DNA of 64,000 nucleotides from Pseudomonas sp. MRSN 12121 (lineage in GTDB: Bacteria; Pseudomonadota; Gammaproteobacteria; Pseudomonadales; Pseudomonadaceae), in the NCBI RefSeq assembly GCF_000931465.1, contig NZ_CP010892.1:2294001-2358000 (forward strand), written 5' to 3'. Position 1 is the stretch's first letter, and each line of letters opens with the position of its first letter. The translations under genes were made by a program, and so were the position numbers. Under the pieces are notes generated by a model. The model worked only from the letters and a program-made list of their open reading frames with translations. It did not search any database and was not told where the DNA came from. Positions 58,757 through 64,000 of the stretch are shown here, piece by piece.

Positions 58757-58787
58757 GGGGATTCCTCGGCCGCCATCTCCGGCAGGC

Positions 58788-58924
58788 CTTCAGGTTTATT
58801 CAGAATTGTCTTCGGGACAGGCGGCTCGGCTCTGGATAGAGTTGGTATCGCTCGCCCGGCCAGGTGTGTTTACGATGGATTGCTGAACGGCCAACAGCTG
58901 GTCAGGGTGGGCGCCAGTTCAGAT
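58788..58924 (+). repeat. Dispersed repeat, copy 2
   Basis: Matches 30492-30625 (first 34 nt and the TGTGTTTACGATGGATTGCT block identical). Open frames reading through this copy look like by-products of the repeat and are not annotated. Confidence 0.85.
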
Positions 58925-59049
58925 TTAGGGCTAGGGCGCTTCGGAAATGTCTCGCAGACATTAGCGCTACAGGCCTTTATTGTTTCTGTGTTCGCCCAGT
59001 CCGTTGTCCTGGCTATCCGTCGACTGCAACGCGGGCTGTGGCGAACTCC

Positions 59050-59304
59050 TCAGGCTCTAGCCTTCGCCCAGCGACGCACATACAGTTCGCAACCGCTCGT
59101 TAGGCATACGCCATTGGCCATGCCAAGATGCGTTTTCGGCGTACTGCAGCCGCAGTGACATTGCGGTTTGCGCCCTGGTCGACTTGGCCGCAACTCTATG
59201 TACCGGATGTGCTCTGGAAGGCCACCAACCTGGCCCCAGCCATCCATGCCGCCGCGCATTGCAGCGGACCGAGCAGCTGGAGACATCGAGTTGAGATCGC
59301 TCAT
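59050..59304 (-). CDS. Phage-type protein with a CHCGC cysteine cluster
   Basis: The 84 residues begin MSDLNSMSPAARSAAMRGGM, contain KPQCHCGCSTPKTHLGMANG and VCLTSGCELYVRRWAKARA; the cysteines could bind a metal. AGGGGG precedes the ATG at 59304, so the longer frame to 59472 is not used. I recall similar small proteins as common in Pseudomonas prophages, with no known role. Confidence 0.74.
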   Translation of the reverse strand: MSDLNSMSPAARSAAMRGGMDGWGQVGGLPEHIRYIELRPSRPGRKPQCHCGCSTPKTHLGMANGVCLTSGCELYVRRWAKARA

Positions 59305-59350
59305 CGCTTCGGCCCCCTGTAGATGAGCCAGGCCATGTAGGCGAGGGCGA

Positions 59351-59668
59351 TCATGGCTGCACCCTGCCGATCTCGGCGGCGGCCCGAACAATTGCCCGTC
59401 GAACCCCGAATTCATCCAGGGCCTCAACGGTAACGGTTGAGTCGGGGTTTCCTTTGGGTTCGCACATGACACTGTCGGTGGCGGGGCATGGGCTGATTTC
59501 GATGGCCAGCTTCACTGCCAAGCGCAACGCATCGCCATCGTCTTCCAGCGGATTCCATTGCGTGTATTCGAATCCGCCATCAAAGGTTATGGACTCAGTC
59601 GGCAGATCGAAAACACCACAGATGGCCTTTGCGGCCAGAAAGAGCAGGTCGTTGTCGGTCAGTTTCAC
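59351..59668 (-). CDS. Phage-type protein of unknown function
   Basis: The 105 residues start at a GTG with GAGAGGT ahead: VKLTDNDLLFLAAKAICGVF, then WNPLEDDGDALRLAVKLAIE and RRAIVRAAAEIGR. The WNPL-DDGDALRLAVKL pattern recurs in Pseudomonas phage early regions. The upstream gene overlaps its start by 4 nt. Function unknown. Confidence 0.74.
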   Translation of the reverse strand: MKLTDNDLLFLAAKAICGVFDLPTESITFDGGFEYTQWNPLEDDGDALRLAVKLAIEISPCPATDSVMCEPKGNPDSTVTVEALDEFGVRRAIVRAAAEIGRVQP

Positions 59669-59934
59669 ATCGAATACCTCTCGTCGTTCCAGGCCGGAGC
59701 GCCGGCCGCGGGTGTTGGTCCGTCTTCTTGTTCGTGGGGTGACAGCTGTCGGCGGGTGTCGGCGCTGAGTTGGCTGTCGGGGATGCAGAAGATCGATGCG
59801 CCCTGGTAGACCTTGTAGAGATAGCAAGTCACCCCGCGCATGTCGTCATGCACTACGCGGACGCTACTATCGATCAGTTCTTCGGCGCCGGCGCCGGTGG
59901 CCAGCAGCAGGAGGCAGAGGGCGAGGCGGGTCAT
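59665..59934 (-). CDS. Small exported protein
   Basis: The 89 residues open with signal peptide MTRLALCLLLLATGAGA, followed by a mature region with two cysteines (GVTCYLYKVY and SIFCIPDSQL) likely in a disulfide. It overlaps the genes on both sides by 4 nt, so it belongs to a tightly coupled leftward unit HNH - exported protein - WNPL protein. Role unknown. Confidence 0.72.
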   Translation of the reverse strand: MTRLALCLLLLATGAGAEELIDSSVRVVHDDMRGVTCYLYKVYQGASIFCIPDSQLSADTRRQLSPHEQEDGPTPAAGAPAWNDERYSM

Positions 59935-60296
59935 AGTTGGCTCACCTTTTCGAAGTGGAAGACGACCTCGGCCCCCGTTTCGGCGATCAAGCCGTAGGCC
60001 TTGGCCAGGCGGTAGATGGGGTGGTACTGGTTGAGGCTGTTGACGTGGCCGGCCAGCCAGCGGCGCCAGTCTTCAAGCTGCATACGGTGCTTGCTCAGGT
60101 TGCACGGCACGCAGGCGGGCATCATGTTGGCCAGGTTGTGGTTCTGCAGCTGCTCAGCCACCCGCTCATCAGGCAGGCGAATCACCGGCTCGAAGTGGTC
60201 GGCGTGCCAGACTTGGCCCAGGTCGTTGCCGCAGTATGCGCAGCGGCCGCCGTATTTCAGGCGGACCAGCTCGCGCTCGGTTTTCTTCAGGCGCAC
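59931..60296 (-). CDS. HNH endonuclease-like protein
   Basis: The 121 residues contain the zinc-knuckle/HNH pattern: GGRCAYCGNDLGQVWHADHF (CxxC then the His-Asp-His centre), NLANMMPACVPCNLSKH with the second CxxC and Asn. A DNA nuclease role is likely, either in packaging, defence or homing. No terminase genes are adjacent. First gene of the coupled leftward unit. Confidence 0.86.
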   Translation of the reverse strand: MRLKKTERELVRLKYGGRCAYCGNDLGQVWHADHFEPVIRLPDERVAEQLQNHNLANMMPACVPCNLSKHRMQLEDWRRWLAGHVNSLNQYHPIYRLAKAYGLIAETGAEVVFHFEKVSQL

Positions 60297-60423
60297 AGGT
60301 GCTCCTTGGCCGCCATATCGCGGCAGCAGGCAAAAAAGTTAAGGTTCTGGTGACTTTAATTGGTGGCGGGGTGTCCACCGGTCACGAGGAGTGCTTCGCT
60401 CCTCATTAGTGGCGGTGGATCAC

Positions 60424-60636
60424 ATGAGCTCAATTAGCAGAGATCAACAGTTTCTGGCGTACGAACTGCTTCGAAACCTCGATACCTACACTTCTCAAAC
60501 TATGAGTAAGGTTGTGTATGGTGTGACGTCCTCCTCCACCTGGCGCTCGGATTGCGACAAGCACCGACGCGTCTTTGAAGAATGGATGGATTTTGCTGCA
60601 ACGATGCATCTGCCCAAGCCGTCGGACGCAGACTGA
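60424..60636 (+). CDS. Possible small protein, rightward
   Basis: The 70 residues begin MSSISRDQQFLAYELLRNLD. It runs against its neighbours and has only a weak ribosome site (GGTGG). No family is seen. Composition is like a real soluble protein; support is moderate to low. Confidence 0.45.
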   Translation: MSSISRDQQFLAYELLRNLDTYTSQTMSKVVYGVTSSSTWRSDCDKHRRVFEEWMDFAATMHLPKPSDAD

Positions 60637-60652
60637 TCGCCGCTTGCCCGAT

Positions 60653-60925
60653 TCAGTACTCAACCTCTCCCGCATCCCGTTCGGCCAGCTTGGCGCGCAG
60701 GGTGTCGCGCTCTTGCTCCAGCTCGTCGATCCGGTCCATGGCCTGATCGACGACCTTCTGCGCTTCGTGCACGTCGATCCATCTGCCCAGGGCCTTGTCC
60801 TCGAACTTCTGGATAGAGTTGCCCGAGGGGGAAAGGAGGAAGGCGTACCGCGGAATTGCGTTCAGTTTGTCCCAGAATTCACGCCCTGGGCGCTGCGTGC
60901 TGCTGGTTTTATTTTCTGTGGGCAT
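60653..60925 (-). CDS. Phage-type protein with C-terminal coiled coil
   Basis: The 90 residues begin MPTENKTSSTQRPGREFWDK; about 55-82 (DQAMDRIDELEQERDTLRAK) form a coiled coil. No signal or known domain. Probably a small early-region phage protein. Confidence 0.66.
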   Translation of the reverse strand: MPTENKTSSTQRPGREFWDKLNAIPRYAFLLSPSGNSIQKFEDKALGRWIDVHEAQKVVDQAMDRIDELEQERDTLRAKLAERDAGEVEY

Positions 60926-60995
60926 GGTGAGTCCTTGCCGGGCTGGCCCTGGCGGTTAGGTGCTACGATTGCGCCTTTCCTGGTGGGGTAGGCAG

Positions 60996-61232
60996 ATGAC
61001 GCGGCACGATATTTACGATGAAATCGATGGTTTTCAGGTCTGGAACTACATGGAGTGCGACAGGGACGAGGATGGCCGGGAGACGGCCTGGCGCATCAAT
61101 GTCGAGATCAAGCGCAGCGGCGAGGTCGTGGTGCCGGTTGTTGCGGGTGATCGAACCTACGCTGACCGCGGCCTGGCTCAGGTTGCCGGGCGCGAGCTGG
61201 GAGCGAAGCTGATTGCTGAGCGGTTAGCGTGA
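60996..61232 (+). CDS. Small protein of unknown function
   Basis: The 78 residues begin MTRHDIYDEIDGFQVWNYME, with a beta-rich middle (AWRINVEIKRSGEVVVPVVA). GGGTAGG precedes the ATG at 60996. Its 3' end overlaps the next leftward gene tail-to-tail by 9 nt. No family recognised. Confidence 0.62.
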   Translation: MTRHDIYDEIDGFQVWNYMECDRDEDGRETAWRINVEIKRSGEVVVPVVAGDRTYADRGLAQVAGRELGAKLIAERLA

Positions 61233-61415
61233 CATCTCCTTGGCTCGCTTCTTCGACCAAGCCAGCACGTCAAGCACAACGCTTTTGCTGAACATGCTGC
61301 GCTGGCGGTAGTAGTCGACAGCATCGCGACTCACGATGAAGCAGACCGATTCCTTGAATTTCAGCTTGCGCAGCTCGTCGTGGACATTCTTCACGATGAA
61401 CTCATGAGGGGTCAT
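61224..61415 (-). CDS. Small phage-type protein
   Basis: The 63 residues begin MTPHEFIVKNVHDELRKLKF and end SKKRAKEMSR; helical and basic. The start at 61415 is the most likely; 61427 is an alternative. Function unknown. Confidence 0.6.
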   Translation of the reverse strand: MTPHEFIVKNVHDELRKLKFKESVCFIVSRDAVDYYRQRSMFSKSVVLDVLAWSKKRAKEMSR

Positions 61416-61602
61416 AAGGCCACCCATTCGTTCTTGGCGTTGTAGTGGCCGTGCCAGTTGCCGAGCTTGAATGTCAGGGTTCCGGGCGTACACAACCAGG
61501 CCCTGCTGATGGGGCCGCTAGTAAGCTGGTAGCTCCTTTTCAGCGCTCGAAGAACGCGCCGGCGAATGCGAGGGCGAGACAGATCAATCCGCTTGATGCG
61601 GA

Positions 61603-61613
61603 GGGGGGGGGGG
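61603..61613 (+). repeat. Poly-G tract (G11)
   Basis: Eleven G in the gene-free 230 nt between the small gene at 61224-61415 and the reverse transcriptase. Nothing else is seen there. Confidence 0.8.
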
Positions 61614-61644
61614 TAGACATGGCATTGCCTCCGGGGCAGATGGG

Positions 61645-62802
61645 TTACGACTTTTTGAAGGTTTTGGTCAGCGCTGCGTTGACACTGTTGCCGCGCTTCA
61701 GCACGACCCGGGCCAGTGCGGCCCGGTCCTTTTGGCTATGGCTGGCCTGGCCAAGCAGGCCGAAGTAGCTGTTTGCCGTTTCGCGCAGATCTTCGGCCGG
61801 CGCCGCCGCGGTTCGCTTCAGCGCCTGGGCGACTGATCGTTTCCGTGTTGTTCGTCGCCATGGCTTGATGACGTGCCCGACAAAGTCCACGCCGCGATCG
61901 ATGGGCTGGAGAATGGTCTTGCTAGGGTTGAGCTTGGCGCCAAGGCTTGGCAGGAATGCTTCGACCCGGGCCAGCCACTCGTTCAACTTCTGCGGCGATT
62001 CGTGCAGGAAGACGAAGTCGTCGACGTAGCGGATGTAGTGTCGAGCCTTCAGCGTGTGTTTGGCGAACTGGTCCAGGGCGTCCAGGTACACGTTCGCGAA
62101 GAACTGCGACGATAGGTTGCCGATCGGTAGCCCCAGGTACGCTGGCTGCGCAGTGAGCCGCTTGTGCTGCGGCACCCGGTTGAACAAGTGGGCCGGGCTG
62201 CGCGTCTCGTAGTTATCCCTGGGATCGTGCATCAGCACCTGGAGGGCCAGTTGCAGCCACCAGGGCTCGCTGATCCGGTCGGTCAGCTGTCGAGCCAGAA
62301 CGCGCTTGTCGATGGCGACGAAGAAGTTTGCGAGGTCGCACTTCAGGTAAAAGCCCGGTCGTAACCAGTTCTGCGTCTGGCTACGAATCTTCGATTCAAG
62401 ACGCTTTGCGGCGTACAGCGTGCCGCGGCCTGGGATGCAAGCGCAGCTGTCCGCAATGAAAGTGCGCTCGATGGCCGGCCCGATGTGGTTGTACAGCAGG
62501 TGATGAACTATGCGGTCGCGGAAGTCGGCGGCCCATACTTCCCGGGCCTTTGGTCTTGTCACGACGAAGCAGATAGAGCGGCCTGGCCGGTAAGTGCCGG
62601 CGATCAGGTCGTCGTAAAGTTCCAGTAAGTTGATCTCCATGTCCTGCTCGTATCGCCGAGCGCTTGCGGTGTTCCGCTTGCGTCGTCGGCAATCGTAGTA
62701 GGCCTGGACGAGATCCTCGAACTGGAAGGGAGCAACACTCGAATCTGCGGACAGGACGCACGAGCCGCTCGTTGTTCTTGTCGTTGTTGTTGAGCCAGCC
62801 AT
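61645..62802 (-). CDS. Diversity-generating retroelement reverse transcriptase
   Basis: The 385 residues are a reverse transcriptase core with Asp156 (LKCDLANFF), Asp261-Asp262 in YVDD (HYIRYVDDFVFLHE) and IGNLSSQ at 227-233, the I/V/L-GxxxSQ form typical of DGR enzymes; retrons and group II introns differ there and no maturase or HNH domain follows. It makes mutagenic cDNA from the template-repeat RNA, misreading adenines. The conserved region begins near residue 26 (FQFEDLVQAYYDC); the only ATG ahead of it, at 62802, lies inside the template repeat. No in-frame GTG or TTG replaces it, so the start overlaps the TR or is non-canonical. Confidence 0.95.
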   Translation of the reverse strand: MAGSTTTTRTTSGSCVLSADSSVAPFQFEDLVQAYYDCRRRKRNTASARRYEQDMEINLLELYDDLIAGTYRPGRSICFVVTRPKAREVWAADFRDRIVHHLLYNHIGPAIERTFIADSCACIPGRGTLYAAKRLESKIRSQTQNWLRPGFYLKCDLANFFVAIDKRVLARQLTDRISEPWWLQLALQVLMHDPRDNYETRSPAHLFNRVPQHKRLTAQPAYLGLPIGNLSSQFFANVYLDALDQFAKHTLKARHYIRYVDDFVFLHESPQKLNEWLARVEAFLPSLGAKLNPSKTILQPIDRGVDFVGHVIKPWRRTTRKRSVAQALKRTAAAPAEDLRETANSYFGLLGQASHSQKDRAALARVVLKRGNSVNAALTKTFKKS

Positions 62803-62845
62803 TCTCAAAGTCCATGTTGTAGGCGTTGTTGGCTGAGTACTGCGA
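62744..62845 (-). repeat. DGR template repeat (TR)
   Basis: 102 bp matching 63444-63545 with 15 substitutions, all at adenines of the minus (coding-sense) strand, of which there are 31 in the repeat. Rich in AAC codons: read in the VR frame it gives QYSANNAYNMDFENGWLNNN and so on. Beyond 62845 the first mismatch is not at an A and homology ends. The 170 nt toward avd are free of genes and may be part of the TR RNA. Confidence 0.96.
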
Positions 62846-63014
62846 CCTGCCGTGCTATCTACGTCGCTCTGCCGAAGGCGATGCCGATCAGCAGAGAAAC
62901 TGCGCGAGACCAGCCCGAACGCTTTAGATCGGCGGTATCTCTGATGCGCATGGCGGTGTCCAACTGGACAGCGGCACGACCAGATTCAGCGCACAGGCAG
63001 GAGGGCCGTGACCC

Positions 63015-63374
63015 TCATGCAACGGGCGCGGTTGCGATTGCGGATTTCTTCCAGGCATTGGCCTGTCGGCCGACGGAGGCCGTGAGCTTCATTGCTTTGG
63101 CGTGCTGCCCTTTGCTGATCAAGCCCTTGTTCGTCAGGACGCGGAGCAGGTAGTTGAGCACCCAAACGCTTTCCAGAAGGAGGTTCAGGTGAGGCAGCTT
63201 CTCCCGCGCCATGTTGGCCCGGCCAATCAGCACCAGGACCTGTAGGCATTCGTCCCGGATTTTTGACCCGACAACCTGTTTCAGATCGCGAGGGATGTTC
63301 CTGACTAGGTCGAGCGCAAGTCCGAGCAGTTCTTCTGCCGTTCCGTGGATTTCCAGTTCCGTGTGCAGGGCCAT
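63015..63374 (-). CDS. avd: Accessory variability determinant (Avd-type) of the DGR
   Basis: The 119 residues begin MALHTELEIHGTAEELLGLA; all-helical, four-helix-bundle pattern related to the 23S-rRNA-intervening-sequence proteins (LVRNIPRDLKQVVGSKIRDE, LLESVWVLNYLLRVLTNKGL), ending in a basic tail. Avd binds RT and TR RNA and is required for retrohoming. GAGGAGG precedes the ATG at 63374; the longer start at 63404 overlaps that region. It lies between VR and TR, as in BPP-1. Confidence 0.88.
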   Translation of the reverse strand: MALHTELEIHGTAEELLGLALDLVRNIPRDLKQVVGSKIRDECLQVLVLIGRANMAREKLPHLNLLLESVWVLNYLLRVLTNKGLISKGQHAKAMKLTASVGRQANAWKKSAIATAPVA

Positions 63375-63395
63375 CCTGGCCTCCTCGAAAAGCGA

Positions 63396-63411
63396 GGGCG
63401 CCAAGGCGCCC
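63396..63411. other. GC-rich hairpin downstream of the VR
   Basis: GGGCGCC-AA-GGCGCCC, a perfect inverted repeat 32 bp past the VR end and just before avd. BPP-1 and other DGRs need a DNA hairpin with a 4-nt loop at this place for target recognition. A second short dyad, ATCATT-G-AATGAT, sits at 63420-63432. Confidence 0.6.
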
Positions 63412-63431
63412 AGGAATGAATCATTGAATGA

Positions 63432-63986
63432 TCAGAAGTACTTTCTGCGGACAGGACGCACGAGCCGCTCGAGGCCCTTGCCGCCGTGGCTGAGCCAGCC
63501 ATGCTCAAAGTCCATGATGCAGGCGCCGTAGGCTGAGTACTGCGAACTGGTCCAGTGCCAGGGCTTGCTGAACAGGTGCGGCACCGTGATTTCGAGATGG
63601 GTCGCCTCACGCCTGGCCATTAGATAGAAGTCACTGTGTCCATCGCGTTCGAAGTTGGCGCAGAACTGGGCGGCAGGGTGGTCATGCTCTCGGTTGCTGC
63701 TTGCCAGGTAAGCGGTGTTGGCCTGCCCATCCCAGGGGGATTTTGCGCCATCGAGTTCTTGGCCGTAGCCGCCCCACTCAAGGTCTGCCTCGACATCTTC
63801 GCCCGTTGGCACGATCAGGTAATAGGGGCGGTCGCCGCCCTGGAACAGGCCGCCGTTGACGCCGCCTTCGCCGGGCCAGTATTCGCCGATTGCCGGGATG
63901 CCAGATGGCGCCGCTGCCGGCTTCGCGGAAACGCTCAGTTCGGTCAGCACTTGCAGCGCTAGTGCGGCATCCGGAGTGGTCAACAT
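63432..63986 (-). CDS. DGR target protein with hypervariable C-terminus (C-type-lectin-like)
   Basis: 184 residues from the ATG at 63986 (AAGG upstream); the window ends 14 nt further, so a longer start cannot be fully excluded. Segments IGEYWPGEGGVNGGLFQGGD, DGQANTAYLASS and WHWTSSQYSAYGACIMDFEH resemble DUF1566/formylglycine-type C-type-lectin folds used by DGR targets. The last 35 residues are encoded by the VR, with 11 residues differing from the template. No signal peptide is seen; it could be a phage receptor-binding or surface ligand protein. Confidence 0.87.
   Translation of the reverse strand: MLTTPDAALALQVLTELSVSAKPAAAPSGIPAIGEYWPGEGGVNGGLFQGGDRPYYLIVPTGEDVEADLEWGGYGQELDGAKSPWDGQANTAYLASSNREHDHPAAQFCANFERDGHSDFYLMARREATHLEITVPHLFSKPWHWTSSQYSAYGACIMDFEHGWLSHGGKGLERLVRPVRRKYF
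63444..63545 (-). repeat. DGR variable repeat (VR)
   Basis: 102 bp at the 3' end of the target gene, differing from the TR only at template adenines. The last 28 bp in coding sense (CGAGCGGCTC to the end) are identical to the TR and GC-rich, the expected initiation-of-mutagenic-homing segment. Stop codon 10 nt after the VR. Confidence 0.96.
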
Positions 63987-64000
63987 GGTTTCGCCTTTGC

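Larger units (their letters stand above)
61645..63986 (-). other. Complete diversity-generating retroelement (target/VR - avd - TR - RT)
   Basis: The order on the minus strand is target gene with C-terminal VR, Avd-type gene, template repeat, RT, the same as in Bordetella phage BPP-1. All parts needed for adenine-specific mutagenic retrohoming are present and intact. TR and VR are 700 bp apart. Confidence 0.95.
57122..64000. mobile_element. Prophage-like genomic island at tRNA-Pro, right end outside the window
   Basis: It begins after tRNA-Pro(GGG) with an integrase and excisionase pair, then many small, mostly leftward phage-type genes, an HNH nuclease and a DGR cassette. A second copy of the tRNA 3' end is not found within the window, so the size is unknown. 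No structural phage gene is visible except the DGR target, which may be one. Confidence 0.82.

Noticed and set aside
58880..59322. Rightward open frames over the second dispersed repeat
   Set aside because: They follow the repeat sequence and overlap a better-supported leftward gene (59050-59304) with a good ribosome site.
61645..62802. Retron or group II intron as source of the reverse transcriptase
   Set aside because: The IGxxxSQ motif, the Avd-type neighbour and the TR/VR pair with adenine-only changes fit a DGR; there is no maturase domain, intron ribozyme or msr-msd structure.

Overview
The window is Pseudomonas chromosome, most likely from the P. fluorescens/chlororaphis/protegens side of the genus. 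Supporting signs are the gene order leuCDB-asd-usg-fimV-truA-trpF-accD-folC-cvpA-purF-metZ, the thrS-infC-rpmI-rplT-pheST-ihfA-merR block (both match the order I know from P. aeruginosa PAO1), an RsmE-type CsrA protein, DUF1654, and a high-GC coding style. Assignments were made by reading translations and motifs; no database search was run.

Layout. 1-2.6 kb: a truncated multi-PAS sensor and a LysR regulator divergent from leuC. 2.7-21.1 kb: housekeeping genes for leucine, aspartate-family amino acid, tryptophan, methionine, purine, folate and fatty-acid synthesis, plus the polar hub protein FimV and tRNA modification. 21.2-23.4 kb: tRNA-Val(UAC), two tRNA-Asp, a PuuB-like oxidase and tRNA-Val(GAC). 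23.3-29.6 kb: an AT-richer integrated element of about 6.26 kb in tRNA-Val(GAC), bounded by perfect 71-bp direct repeats, with its own tyrosine integrase, an ATPase/helicase-like protein, several unknown small proteins, an origin-like palindrome and an ORF-free segment that looks like a large structured RNA behind a strong promoter. 30-40 kb: small accessory genes (GNAT, Nudix, lipoproteins), an LPMO-chitinase pair without signal peptides, RsmE, a SOS-box-controlled DUF1654-endA pair and a periplasmic asparaginase. 40-47 kb: a ribose uptake and use operon (rbsBACRKD) ending in a periplasmic nucleoside hydrolase that could feed ribose to it. 47-49 kb: small secreted or cold-shock genes. 49.6-57 kb: the translation gene block.

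57.1-64 kb: a second island, at tRNA-Pro(GGG), with integrase, excisionase, HNH nuclease and many small phage-type genes. Its right part is a complete diversity-generating retroelement (DGR): a target gene with a C-terminal variable repeat, an Avd-type accessory protein, a template repeat and a DGR-class reverse transcriptase. The two 102-bp repeats lie exactly 700 bp apart and differ at 15 positions, every one of them an adenine in the template strand. This is the best supported unusual system in the window; the tRNA-Val element with its structured RNA and three-armed palindrome is the most novel-looking one.
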